Notes under the pieces: generated by a model | Database searches by the model: none | Seen by the model: the letters and a program-made list of their open reading frames with translations, nothing else | What the model was told of the DNA's origin: nothing | Assembly: GCF_014650815.1 (NCBI RefSeq) | Contig: NZ_BMVR01000010.1 | Coordinates: forward strand, 186,001-250,000 | DNA: 64,000 bases | Origin: Streptomyces flavofungini | Lineage (GTDB): Bacteria > Actinomycetota > Actinomycetes > Streptomycetales > Streptomycetaceae | Direction of reading: 5' to 3' | Shown here: positions 37,085 to 46,197 of the stretch, piece after piece | Layout of the letters: every line of letters begins with the position of its first letter | Numbering within the stretch: position 1 is the first letter of the stretch | Position numbers and translations under genes: made by a program

Positions 37085-38103
37085 AGGTCGCCGTCCTGTC
37101 GTTCGCCCACGTCCACGCGGCGGCCTATCTGACCCTGCTGCGCGACCTGCCCGGAGTGGAGGTCATCGGCAGCGACCCGGACAGCGCGCTCAACGCGCTC
37201 GCCGCGCCCGGCGAGACCCGCGGCCGCGCGTTCGCCGAGGGGCACGGCGTCCCGTACGTGGACACGTACGAGGAGGCCTTCGCCTGGGGGCCGGACGCCG
37301 TGATCGTCTGCTCGGAGAACGCCCGGCACCGCCCGCTGGTCGAGCTGGCCGCCGCGCACCGGGTGGACGTCCTCTGCGAGAAGCCGCTCGCGACCACCGT
37401 CGCGGACGGCGAGGCGATGGTCGCCGCGTGCCGGGCGGCCGGTGTGCGGCTCGCGGTGGCCTTCCCGGTGCGGTTCAGCCCGGCGTACGCGGCCGTCAAG
37501 CGGGCCGTGGCCGCCGGTGACACCGGCCGTGTCCTGACCGTGTCCGGTGCCAACAACGGCCATATGCCGACCCGGACCCGCCGCTGGTTCGCCGACCCCG
37601 AACTCGCGGGCGGCGGCGCCCTGATGGACCACACCGTCCACATCGCCGACCTCCTCGACGACCTGTTCGCGGCCCGCGCGGTGGAGGTCTACGCCCAGAC
37701 CAACAACCTCCTGTACGAGGGCGAGGTGACCGCCGAGACCAGCGGCCTGGTCACCGTGGTCTACGACAACGGCACCGTCGCCACCATCGACTGCAGCTGG
37801 TCCCACCCGCGCTCCCACCCCGCCTGGGGCGGCCTGGAGCTGACCCTCGTCGGCGAGCACGCCACGCTGGAGATGGACGCCTTCGACCAGAAGGTCCACG
37901 GCCACAGCGAACGCCACGGCCGCGCCCTGGAACTCTCCTTCGGCGTCGACCTGGACGCGGCGATGCTGCGCGCGTTCCTGTACGGCCCCGGCGCGGACGG
38001 CATGGAGGTCGCGGACGGTGCGGGCGGGCTCCGTACGCTGCGGATCGTGGCGGCGGGGTACGCGTCGGCGCGGACGGGGGTGCCGGTGGCCGTCGCCGGG
38101 TGA
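37081..38103 (+). CDS. Gfo/Idh/MocA-family oxidoreductase 2
   Basis: The 340-residue protein has the start MKVAVLSFAHVHAAAYLTLL, the EKP motif (VDVLCEKPLATTVADGEAM) and LAGGGALMDHTVHIADLLDD with the catalytic His. The nucleotide-binding loop lacks the classic GxGxxG (LSFAHVHA), which is common in a subset of the family. Two adjacent oxidoreductases suggest sequential oxidation and reduction of one sugar. It is the last gene of the operon and is convergent with the WD40 gene. Confidence 0.9.
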   Translation: MKVAVLSFAHVHAAAYLTLLRDLPGVEVIGSDPDSALNALAAPGETRGRAFAEGHGVPYVDTYEEAFAWGPDAVIVCSENARHRPLVELAAAHRVDVLCEKPLATTVADGEAMVAACRAAGVRLAVAFPVRFSPAYAAVKRAVAAGDTGRVLTVSGANNGHMPTRTRRWFADPELAGGGALMDHTVHIADLLDDLFAARAVEVYAQTNNLLYEGEVTAETSGLVTVVYDNGTVATIDCSWSHPRSHPAWGGLELTLVGEHATLEMDAFDQKVHGHSERHGRALELSFGVDLDAAMLRAFLYGPGADGMEVADGAGGLRTLRIVAAGYASARTGVPVAVAG

Positions 38104-38115
38104 GGGGCCCGTGCG

Positions 38116-41100
38116 CTATCCGCAGGCGTGGCGGCGGGACTGGGCGGCGAACCTGTTCCGCTCCGGCTCGGTCAGCTCGCGGGGGCGGGTGGCGCACAGT
38201 TGGGCCGCGGTGCGCTCGGCGTCGGTGTTCCACAGGACCGCCCTGCCGTCGACGGCCGCCGAGGCGAGCCGGGTGCCGCCGGGGCTGAAGTCGAGGCTGC
38301 GCACCTGCCGGGAGTGGCCGGTGAGGGTGGCCAGTTGGCGGCGCGCGGGCAGGTCCCACAGGACGACGGCGGTGTCGGCGTTGGCCGCCGCCAGCCTGCG
38401 CCCGTCGGGGCTGAACGCCACGGCGAGGCCGGAGGAGTCGCCGGTGAAGGTGGCGCGGCGGGAGCCCCGGGCGGTGTCCCACAGGATGACCTTGCGGTCC
38501 AGCGCGGCGGTGGCCAGGGTGCGGCCGTCCGGGCTGAACGCGACCGCCCGCAGCGAACCGGTGTGCCGGGCCAGGGTGAGCCGACGGGTGCGTGTCGCCA
38601 CGTCCCACAGAAGGGCCGTGCCGTCGTGCCCGGCCGAGGCGAGGGTCCTGCCGTCCGGGCTGAACGCCACCGCGTAGACACCCCACTTCGCCTCGGCGCC
38701 CAGCGGGTCGTGCGCCGGGGACCGGCCCTTGCGGGCGCCCTGCGGCAGCACGGCCAGACGGGTCCGGCGCGTGCTGTCCCACAGCATGACGGTGTCGTCG
38801 GCGCCCGCGGTGGCCACCGTGCGGCCGTCGGGGCTGAACGCGACGTCGAGGACGCGGTCGGTGTGTCCGGTGAGGCGGGCCAGCGGCTCGGCGGGGGCGG
38901 CCGCGCGCCAGAGGGTGAGGGTGTAGTCCTTCGCGCGGGGCGGGTGCACATCGGTGCCCGTGGTGGTGGCGACGGTGCGGCCGTCCGGGCTGAACGCCAC
39001 CGAAGTGACCGGCCCGGTACGGCCGTTGAGCGTCGCCTTGCGCGTCCCGCGGCGCAGGTCCCACAGCACGGCGGTGCCGTCGTCGCTCGCCGTGGCCAGG
39101 GTGCGGCCGTCGGGGCTGAACACGGCCTTGTTGACCCGGTCGCGATGGCCGGACAGGGCGGTCCGCGACGGGTCCCACAGGGTGATGGCGCCGTTCTCGC
39201 CGCTCGACGCGAGCAGCGGCCGGGGGCCGGGGGCGAACGCCAGGCTGTAGACGTTCGTGCCGTGGCCGGTCAGCGTGGCCGTACGGGCGCGGCGCAGCGG
39301 GTCCCAGAGCACGACGGTGCGATCGAGCCCCGCCGTGGCGAGAGTCCTGCCGTCGGGGCTGAACGCGAGGGCACGGACGGCTCCGGTGTGGCCGGTGAGG
39401 GTGGCCGCGCGGGTGCCGCGGGCGGCGTGCCACAGGATCACCGAGTGGTCGCCGGAGGCCGTGGCCACGGTGCGGCCGTCCGGGCTGAAGGCGATGCCCT
39501 TCACCGCGTCCTTGTGCCCCGCAAGCACCGCGCGCCGCTTGGCGCTCGCCGGGTCCCAGAGCATCGCCCTGCGGTCCTCCCCGGCGGTGGCGACGGTGCG
39601 GCCGTCGGGGCTGAAGGCGACGGTGTTGACGCTGCCCGTGTGGCCTCGGAGGGTGCCGCGCTTGCGGATGGGGTGGGCTCGGGCCGGGCGGTCGTGGGCC
39701 GCGCGGTCCTGGCCCGGGCGGAACCGGGCCGTCTGGGGTTGGTCGGTGCGGTCTGAGCCGTCGGTGCGGTCCGGGCCGTCCCCCAGGTCCCACAGGGCCA
39801 CCGTGCCGTCCACCCCCGCCGTCGCCAGCGTGCCCCCGTCCGGGCTGAAGGCCAGCGACTTCACCGGTCCGGCATGACCGCCCAGGACCGACAGGCGCTT
39901 GCGCGAAGCGGCGTCCCAGAGCAGCACCTTGCCGTCGTCGCCCCCGGTGGCCAGGACACCGCCGTCCGGGCTGAACGCCACCGTGCGCAACCAGGTGTGA
40001 TGCCCTGTCAGGACGGCTTTGCGGGTACGCCGTTGGGGATCCCACAGGATGACGCGCCGGTCGCGGCTGACGGAGGCGAGGGTGCCGTCCGGGCTGAACG
40101 CCACCTCGGACACGGCGTCGTCGTGGCCGGTGAGCTCCCCCTGGTGGTACCGGAAGGTGGACATCGTCAGGAGCGCGCCCCGGGCCTCGGGCGTCGGTTC
40201 CGTACGGTACGCCTCGACGGCGAGCAGCCCCGCGACGGCCGGGCGGCTCGGCGCCAGGCTGACGGCCTGCGCGGCGAGCTGCCGGGAGGTGGCGTGCTGC
40301 CGGGCGCGCTCGGCGTCCTCGCGCTGGTCGACGGCGAGCACGCTGACACCGGTGACCAGGAGCAGCAGCACGGCGAGGCCGATCGCGGAATAGCGGACGT
40401 ACCGGTTCCGGCGGGCGGCGGCACGGCGCTCGGCGTCGCGCGCCGCGAGCCCCGCGGCCAGGAACTCCCGCTCGGCGGCCGTGAAGTCGTCCTGCCCGCC
40501 CGGCCCGCAGAACCGCTCCTCGGCCGCGCTCAGCCGCGTGCCCCGGTACACGGCGCCGGCGTCCCGCTCCAACTCCTCCCAGAGCGCGGCGGCCTCGGTC
40601 AGACGGCGGTGCGCCACCAGGCGTTCCCGGTCGGCCTCGATCCAGGAGCGCAGCCGCGGCCACGCCGTGATCAGGGCCTCGTGCGCCAGGTCCACGGAGC
40701 CGGCGTCCAGCGTGATCAGCCGCGCCCTGGCCAGGCGGTCGATCACCGCGTCCGTGTCGGCGGGGTCGCCGTGCTCGATCTCGGCGCGGTCGACGGGACG
40801 CCGGGTGTCCTGGGCGCCCTCGCCCGGGGTGATCAGGCGCAGCAGGATGCGCCGGGCCAGCTCGGCCCGGTCCGGGGACAGGCCGGTGTGGACGCGCTCG
40901 GCGGTCTGGGCGATCGCGCCGTGCAGCCCGCCCGCGGCGAGGTGGGCGTCCAGGGTCAGGGTGCGGCCGCGACGGCGCCGCCAGGTCTCCAGGAGGACGT
41001 GGGAGAGCAGCGGCAGGCCGCCCGGTTCGTCGGCGGTCTCCTCGACGAGCCGGGCGGTGAGGGCCCGTTCGACGACGAGGCCCGCCGCGGTCGCGGGCCG

Positions 41101-41931
41101 GACGATCGCCGCGCGCAGTTCGGCCCGCGTCATCGGGCCGATGGGCAGGCTCGCCTCCCGTACGACCGCGGCGAGACCCGCGTGCTCCAGACAGCGGGAG
41201 TAGAAGTCGGCCCGCGCCCCGAGCACCACCCGCAGCCCGTCGTCGCCGTCGCGGGCGGTCAGCAGATCGATGAACGCGGCCCGCTCGCGCGGGTCCCGGC
41301 AGAGTGTGAACGCCTCCTCGAACTGGTCCACGACCACCCACGTCTCACCCGCCCCCGGGGCCGGGACGAACAGTTCCCCGTGCTCGTGCACCGGCCGCGC
41401 CCCGGGGGTGAGGATCCGGATCACGGCCGGACGCCCGTGCTCGCCGCCGCGCAGCCGGGGGATCAGACCGGCCCGCAGCAGCGACGACTTGCCGCTGCCC
41501 GAGGGGCCGAAGACGACGACGCGCCGGTGCTCCCGGACGAGGCGCATCAGCTCGTCGGTGAGCCGCTCGCGGCCGAAGAACCGTTCGCTGTCGCCGACCT
41601 CGAAGCGGGCGAGGCCCCGGTAGGGCGGATCGGCGGTGTCCTCGTCCTCGTCGGACGGCCGGGCGCTCTCCTCCCGGTGGGCGTCCCGCCGGGCCCGCTC
41701 CCACTCGGCGACGTCGCCGCCGCACGCCTGCACGTACGCGGCGAGCACGGCCGGGGACGGCAGCCGGCCGCCGGACGCCGCGGCGGCGAGCGCCGTCACC
41801 GAGAAGCCCGTACGCCGTGCCATCGTCCGGTACGTCGGCGTCCCCGCGCCCCGCCGCAGTTCGCGCAGCGCGCACGCGAACCGCTGCACCGGACCCGCCC
41901 CCGGATCGAGCGGCTTCTCCTGACGTCCCAT
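38116..41931 (-). CDS. nSTAND-type NTPase with HTH and 14 WD40 repeats
   Basis: The 1,271-residue protein has an N-terminal XRE-like HTH (about 15-80). A STAND-type P-loop NTPase follows (Walker A VFGPSGSGKSSLLRAG near 145, Walker B-like WVVVDQFEEAFTL). Next come an alpha-helical winged region, one membrane segment near residue 510 (AIGLAVLLLLVTGVSVLAV) and 14 WD40 repeats, most with VAFSPDGRTLATA, enough for two seven-bladed propellers. Such proteins are seen as signal-triggered switches; their targets in Streptomyces are largely unknown, and some relatives act in defence. ATG 41931 was chosen since the HTH begins there. Downstream is the convergent sugar operon. Confidence 0.88.
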   Translation of the reverse strand: MGRQEKPLDPGAGPVQRFACALRELRRGAGTPTYRTMARRTGFSVTALAAAASGGRLPSPAVLAAYVQACGGDVAEWERARRDAHREESARPSDEDEDTADPPYRGLARFEVGDSERFFGRERLTDELMRLVREHRRVVVFGPSGSGKSSLLRAGLIPRLRGGEHGRPAVIRILTPGARPVHEHGELFVPAPGAGETWVVVDQFEEAFTLCRDPRERAAFIDLLTARDGDDGLRVVLGARADFYSRCLEHAGLAAVVREASLPIGPMTRAELRAAIVRPATAAGLVVERALTARLVEETADEPGGLPLLSHVLLETWRRRRGRTLTLDAHLAAGGLHGAIAQTAERVHTGLSPDRAELARRILLRLITPGEGAQDTRRPVDRAEIEHGDPADTDAVIDRLARARLITLDAGSVDLAHEALITAWPRLRSWIEADRERLVAHRRLTEAAALWEELERDAGAVYRGTRLSAAEERFCGPGGQDDFTAAEREFLAAGLAARDAERRAAARRNRYVRYSAIGLAVLLLLVTGVSVLAVDQREDAERARQHATSRQLAAQAVSLAPSRPAVAGLLAVEAYRTEPTPEARGALLTMSTFRYHQGELTGHDDAVSEVAFSPDGTLASVSRDRRVILWDPQRRTRKAVLTGHHTWLRTVAFSPDGGVLATGGDDGKVLLWDAASRKRLSVLGGHAGPVKSLAFSPDGGTLATAGVDGTVALWDLGDGPDRTDGSDRTDQPQTARFRPGQDRAAHDRPARAHPIRKRGTLRGHTGSVNTVAFSPDGRTVATAGEDRRAMLWDPASAKRRAVLAGHKDAVKGIAFSPDGRTVATASGDHSVILWHAARGTRAATLTGHTGAVRALAFSPDGRTLATAGLDRTVVLWDPLRRARTATLTGHGTNVYSLAFAPGPRPLLASSGENGAITLWDPSRTALSGHRDRVNKAVFSPDGRTLATASDDGTAVLWDLRRGTRKATLNGRTGPVTSVAFSPDGRTVATTTGTDVHPPRAKDYTLTLWRAAAPAEPLARLTGHTDRVLDVAFSPDGRTVATAGADDTVMLWDSTRRTRLAVLPQGARKGRSPAHDPLGAEAKWGVYAVAFSPDGRTLASAGHDGTALLWDVATRTRRLTLARHTGSLRAVAFSPDGRTLATAALDRKVILWDTARGSRRATFTGDSSGLAVAFSPDGRRLAAANADTAVVLWDLPARRQLATLTGHSRQVRSLDFSPGGTRLASAAVDGRAVLWNTDAERTAAQLCATRPRELTEPERNRFAAQSRRHACG

Positions 41932-42247
41932 GCGGCGCCCACCCCCATCGGCCCTGTGTGCGAGCCCACCCGACCACGGCGTCCCACGTCCCAAAAGCCG
42001 CTCCCCGGCCAATCCCCGACCTGCGGGGACGCGCCCGGTTTTGTCCACGGGCGCGGCAGCGGGCTGCTGGACAATCCGGCGTCGGCTGGACTCTCCCCGG
42101 GGGCCGGCGGTTCAGGGGATCCGCTCTACGGGGGGCCGATCCGCTGCCGCACCGGCCTCGGCGCGCAGCCGGGTGGCCGTCAAGGGCGACGGCCCCCGGT
42201 TGTGCGCGCCGGGTGCCGACCGGAAACCCGTCCCCGTCGGACCGGCT
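41932..42247. other. Intergenic region between the WD40 and TerD-CAP genes
   Basis: This 316-bp gap lies upstream of the WD40 gene and downstream of the TerD-CAP gene on the same strand. Only GC-rich sequence without clear operators, hairpins or coding signal was seen. Confidence 0.4.
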
Positions 42248-43633
42248 CTAACCCCCGAAGAGCTGGGTCCAGTACGTCCCCGCCTCGCCGCCGCCCGCGA
42301 AGCCCACGCCGAGGTGGGTGAAGGCGGGCTTGAGGATGTTGGCGCGGTGGCCGGGGCTGTTCATCCAGCCCTCGACGACCTCGGCGGCCGAGCGCTGGCC
42401 GCACGCGATGTTCTCGCCGACCGCGCGGTGCGCGCTGCCCGCGGCGGCGGCGCGGTGCCAGGGCTCGCTGCCGTCCGGGGCGGTGTGGGAGTAGAAGGCG
42501 CGGGCGATCATGTCGGCGCTGTGGGCCTGGGCGGCGGCGGTCAGGCGCGGGTCGGGGGCGAGGGGGCGCAGCCCGGCCGCCGCCCGGTGGGTGTTGGTGC
42601 GGGCCAGGACGTCGGCCGCCGTCCTCGCCAGGCCCTGCGGGGTGTACGGCTCGGCCCACAGCGCCGTCCAGAAGATGTCGCCGGAGCGTGCGTGCGGGAC
42701 ATGTGCCACCCCGACGTGGGAGTACGCCCGCTCCAGGACCGTCTGCCGGGAGCGGTCGTCGCCCAGGCAGTAGTCCAGGAAGTCGGCCGGGGTGCGCGGG
42801 CCCGACACCAGGTGCTCGCCCATCGCCAGGTACGCGTAGCCGCCCGAGGTCACGCGTTGGTGCAGCGAGACGCCGTCCGCGCCTTCGGAGCCGAGCCTGC
42901 CCCGCGCCGCCATCCCGGCGGCGTGCGCGCGGGCGGCCTCGGTGAGGCGCGGGTCGGACTGGACGGGCGGGACACCGGCGCGGGCGCGGGCGGCGTTGAC
43001 GAGGGTGAGGAAGGGGTCGGACGGCGGGGGTGGTGGGGCGTGGGGCGCGGGGTGGCCGGGGCGGGGCGCCGTGTGGGCCGGGGGAGCCGTGTGGGTTGGG
43101 GGAGCCGTGTGGGTCGGGGGAGCCGGGGATACGGCGGGAGGGGGCGGCGGTGTGTCGTCGGCCACGTCCAGGCCGAAGTCCCGCGCCACGCCCGCAAGCC
43201 CGTCCGCGTACCCCTGACCGAGCGCCCGCAGCTTCCAGCCGGTGCCCCGGCGGTAGATCTCGGCGAGCAGCAGCACCGTCTCGTGGTGCGCGCGCGGCGG
43301 TGTGAAGCGGGCGACGGTCTCGCCGCGTGCGCCGCTGACCTGGAGGGCTATCGCGGGCAGCCGCCCGAGCGGGGTGCCGGGCTCGGCGGGGCTGACGACG
43401 ACGGTGACCCGGCTCGCGCCGGGTCGCAGGCGGCGGGCGTCGACCGTGACCGTGTCGCCGTCGAGGCGGGCCCCGGACGCGGCGGGCTGGTTGTAGAAGA
43501 CGAAGTCGGCGTCGCCCGCGACCTTGCCGCTGTCGCCCGTGATCAGCACCGACAGGTCGAAGGGGCCGGGCACGCGGAGCGTGAGGGTGCCGTCCGGCAG
43601 CGGCAGATTGCCGCCCGCCACGAGATCGTTCAT
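42248..43633 (-). CDS. TerD domain fused to two CAP/SCP domains
   Basis: The 461-residue protein starts with a TerD-like domain (residues about 1-155: DLSVLITGDSGKVAGDADFV, SGARLDGDTVTVDARRL, YRRGTGWKLRALGQGYADGL). A Pro/Thr/His repeat linker (about 160-205) and two CAP domains follow (LTLVNAARARAGVPPVQSDP; LARTNTHRAAAGLRPLAPDP ending in GENIACGQ and WMNSPGHRANIL). TerD proteins bind calcium and act inside the cell in tellurite/stress response, while CAP domains are mostly secreted; no signal peptide is present here. Start ATG 43633 is preceded by tandem copies of its own ribosome-binding site. Confidence 0.9.
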   Translation of the reverse strand: MNDLVAGGNLPLPDGTLTLRVPGPFDLSVLITGDSGKVAGDADFVFYNQPAASGARLDGDTVTVDARRLRPGASRVTVVVSPAEPGTPLGRLPAIALQVSGARGETVARFTPPRAHHETVLLLAEIYRRGTGWKLRALGQGYADGLAGVARDFGLDVADDTPPPPPAVSPAPPTHTAPPTHTAPPAHTAPRPGHPAPHAPPPPPSDPFLTLVNAARARAGVPPVQSDPRLTEAARAHAAGMAARGRLGSEGADGVSLHQRVTSGGYAYLAMGEHLVSGPRTPADFLDYCLGDDRSRQTVLERAYSHVGVAHVPHARSGDIFWTALWAEPYTPQGLARTAADVLARTNTHRAAAGLRPLAPDPRLTAAAQAHSADMIARAFYSHTAPDGSEPWHRAAAAGSAHRAVGENIACGQRSAAEVVEGWMNSPGHRANILKPAFTHLGVGFAGGGEAGTYWTQLFGG

Positions 43634-43711
43634 GAGCGCCCCCTGCGCGTCCTGGTCATGAGCGCCCCCTGCGCGTCCTGGTCATGAGCGGCCCCTGCGT
43701 GTCCTGTCCAT
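43630..43711 (-). repeat. 26-bp tandem repeat creating three overlapping mini-ORFs before the TerD-CAP gene
   Basis: A 26-bp unit containing a GGGGG-type Shine-Dalgarno and an ATG is repeated, placing ATGs at 43711, 43685, 43659 and 43633 on the minus strand. Each of the first three opens a nine-codon ORF (MDRTRRGRS, MTRTRRGRS, MTRTRRGRS) whose TGA overlaps the next ATG (ATGA). The last ends at the TerD-CAP start. The 26-bp period shifts frame each time, so ribosomes must terminate and restart. Confidence 0.8.
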
Positions 43712-44051
43712 GAGCGCCCCCGCGCGTCCGTTCGGGCCGTCCGCCGCGGCCCCGTGACCACGTGCGGTGACTTGGAGAACGTGCAGGCCGGGCGGCCGGG
43801 TTCCCGGAATCCGACCTCGGGCCCACGAACGCTCCCGCGCGCTGCGGAGACGCGCCCGGCGCGACCGGGACCGGAGGCGGAGCGTGCCCGGGACCAGAGG
43901 CGGAGCGTGCCCGGGACCGGAGGCGGATTCGGCGCCGGAATCGCCGGTATTAGCGTGGACCTCGCGCACGGTGATCCCGGGCGCGACTGAGAAACATGAT
44001 GCAACCGGACAAACAACCCCAAAGCTCAACAGGATCCGAGGTGCCCGCCCC
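43712..44051. other. Divergent intergenic region with a 23-bp tandem repeat
   Basis: This region lies between the TerD-CAP mini-ORFs (minus) and the radical SAM gene (plus). It holds a 23-bp repeat (43867-43889, 43890-43912, partial 43913-43927; unit GGGACCGGAGGCGGAGCGTG plus CCC) with one mismatch between units. The last 70 bp before the radical SAM gene are more AT-rich and should hold its promoter. No gene is supported. Confidence 0.6.
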
Positions 44052-45362
44052 ATGCCCAGGCGTACGGAGCTGATCGAAGGACTCATGCAGCGGCACTCCC
44101 AGGTGCCGCGCGAGGCCGTGATCAAGGAGGACCTGCTGCGCGGCGGGATCGCCTTCGACCCGTCGGCGCTCAGCGACAGCGCCGACGAGGCCGCCGGCGA
44201 CATCAAGCCGAAGTCGTACTTCATCTTCTCCTTCGACCACGGCACCCTGCCCGAGCTGGGCGAGGCCGCGCTGCGCCGCCCGCCGGAGGAGATCGTCCTC
44301 ACCGGTGGCCCCTACGAGCTGCGCCGCACGGTGGTGTCGGTGCGGGTGAACCCGTCCTCGCCGTACCGCGTGGCCGCCGACGCGGACGGCCTGCTCGGCC
44401 TCTACCTGGACGGCCAGCGCATCTCCGACGTGGGCCTGCCCCCGATGCCGGACTACTACCGGCACAAGCTCGCGAACGGCAAGTCCGTCATGGAGGTCGC
44501 CCCGACCATCCAGTGGGGCTACCTCGTCTATCTGACCGTCTTCCGGGTGTGCCAGTACTTCGGCGCCAAGGAGGAGTGCCAGTACTGCGACATCAATCAC
44601 AACTGGCGCCAGCACAAGGCCGCGGGCCGCCCCTACACCGGCGTCAAGCCCGTGGAGGAGGTCCTGGAGGCCCTGGAGATCATCGACAAGTACGACACCG
44701 CGAAGACCTCCACGGCGTACACCCTCACCGGCGGCGCGGTCACCTCGCAGATCGGCGGCAAGGACGAGGCCGACTTCTACGGCCAGTACGCGAAGGCCAT
44801 CGAGGAGCGCTTCCCCGGCCGCTGGATCGGCAAGGTCGTCGCGCAGGCGCTGCCCAAGGCGGACGTGCAGCGCTTCCACGACTACGGCGTGCGGATCTAC
44901 CACCCCAACTACGAGGTGTGGGACCCGTACCTGTTCGAGCGGTACTGCCCCGGCAAGGAGCGCTACGTCGGCCGCGACGAGTGGCACCGCCGCATCCTCG
45001 ACTCCGCCGAGGTGTTCGGGCCGCGCAACGTCATCCCGAACTTCGTGGCGGGCGTCGAGATGGCCGAGCCCTTCGGGTTCAAGACGGTCGACGAGGCCAT
45101 CGACTCCACCGTCGAGGGCCTGCGCTACTTCATGGCGCACGGCATCACGCCCCGGTTCACCACCTGGTGCCCGGAGCCGACGACACCGCTCGGCAAGGCC
45201 AACCCGCTGGGCGCGCCCCTGGAGTACCACGTGCGCCTGCTCCAGGAGTACCGCGCCACGATGGCGGAGTTCGGTCTGACCTCGCCGCCCGGCTACGGCC
45301 CCGCGGGACCGGGCAACGCCGTCTTCTCGGTGAGCAGCTTCATGGACAGCCTCCCGGCGTAG
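44052..45362 (+). CDS. Radical SAM protein with unusual CX8CX2C motif
   Basis: The 436-residue protein has a cluster motif CQYFGAKEECQYC (Cys167, Cys176, Cys179), wider than the classic CX3CX2C of radical SAM enzymes. The N-terminal 150 residues form an extra domain of unknown function. YTLTGGAVTSQIGG and PNFVAGVEMAEPFGFKTVDE fit the SAM-barrel strands, but no exact subfamily is recognised. It is followed at 94 bp by an SDR gene and then by a GNAT gene, all on the plus strand, so a shared modification pathway is plausible. ATG 44052 is the first start after the AT-richer leader and agrees with the N-terminal domain. Confidence 0.8.
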   Translation: MPRRTELIEGLMQRHSQVPREAVIKEDLLRGGIAFDPSALSDSADEAAGDIKPKSYFIFSFDHGTLPELGEAALRRPPEEIVLTGGPYELRRTVVSVRVNPSSPYRVAADADGLLGLYLDGQRISDVGLPPMPDYYRHKLANGKSVMEVAPTIQWGYLVYLTVFRVCQYFGAKEECQYCDINHNWRQHKAAGRPYTGVKPVEEVLEALEIIDKYDTAKTSTAYTLTGGAVTSQIGGKDEADFYGQYAKAIEERFPGRWIGKVVAQALPKADVQRFHDYGVRIYHPNYEVWDPYLFERYCPGKERYVGRDEWHRRILDSAEVFGPRNVIPNFVAGVEMAEPFGFKTVDEAIDSTVEGLRYFMAHGITPRFTTWCPEPTTPLGKANPLGAPLEYHVRLLQEYRATMAEFGLTSPPGYGPAGPGNAVFSVSSFMDSLPA

Positions 45363-45455
45363 GGGCCGAGCCCGTCCGGCGCTGACGGACGGGGCCGGAG
45401 GCCGACCGGCCCGCACACAGTCCCACCCGCATCCCGAGACCCGGCCGGAGGCCCC

Positions 45456-46187
45456 ATGCAGCAGCACGTCACCGTCATCACCGGCGGCACCCGCGGCATC
45501 GGCGCCGCGATCGCCCTGCGCCTGGCGCGGGACGGTCACGACGTCGCCGTCGGTTACCGCTCGGACGAGCAGGCCGCCGAGCGCACGGCGGCGGCCGTCC
45601 GCGCGACCGGTCGCCGCTGCGTGGCGGTCCGCCTGGACACGACGGACGAGAAGGACGTCGACCGGCTCTTCGAGACCGCCGCCACCGCACTCGGCACCGT
45701 CACCGGCCTGGTGAACAACGCGGGCGTCAGCGGCCCGAACGGCCCGCTCGCCGAGGCCGACGCCGAGGGCATGCGCCGCGCCGTCGACGTGAACGTCCTC
45801 GGCTATCTGCTCTGCGCCCGCCGCGCCGTACGGGACATGACCCGCACCGGCGGCGGCGCGATCGTGAACATCTCGTCCGGCGCGGCCACCCTCGGCAGCC
45901 CCGGCCAGTACGTCCACTACGCCGCCACCAAGGCCGCCACGGACACCATGACCGTCGGCCTCGCCAAGGAGGTCGCCGCGCTCGGCATCCGCGTCAACTG
46001 CGTGGCCCCGGGCGTCATCTGGACCGAGTTCCACGAGGACCCCGAGCGCCCGGCGAAGCTCGCCGCCAGCATCCCGATGGGCCGCTCGGGACGGCCCGAG
46101 GAGATCTCCGGCGCCGTGGCGTGGCTCCTGTCGGACGACGCCTCGTACACCACGGGCGCGGTCCTGCGCGTCGCCGGCGGAATGTGA
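45456..46187 (+). CDS. Short-chain dehydrogenase/reductase (FabG-like)
   Basis: The 243-residue SDR has the cofactor motif TGGTRGIGAAIA, NNAG (VNNAGVSGP), the catalytic Ser (VNISSGAATLG) and YxxxK (YAATK). The second basic residue after the first strand (GYRSDEQ) suggests NADP(H). It sits between the radical SAM and GNAT genes, 10 bp before the latter. The substrate is unknown. Confidence 0.9.
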   Translation: MQQHVTVITGGTRGIGAAIALRLARDGHDVAVGYRSDEQAAERTAAAVRATGRRCVAVRLDTTDEKDVDRLFETAATALGTVTGLVNNAGVSGPNGPLAEADAEGMRRAVDVNVLGYLLCARRAVRDMTRTGGGAIVNISSGAATLGSPGQYVHYAATKAATDTMTVGLAKEVAALGIRVNCVAPGVIWTEFHEDPERPAKLAASIPMGRSGRPEEISGAVAWLLSDDASYTTGAVLRVAGGM

Positions 46188-46197
46188 GGCGACGTCC

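Noticed and set aside
43630..44022. A 130-residue minus-strand ORF ending in RTRRGRS repeats
   Set aside because: The long frame has no motif. Its end corresponds to the mini-ORF repeats, which start independently at their own ATGs.
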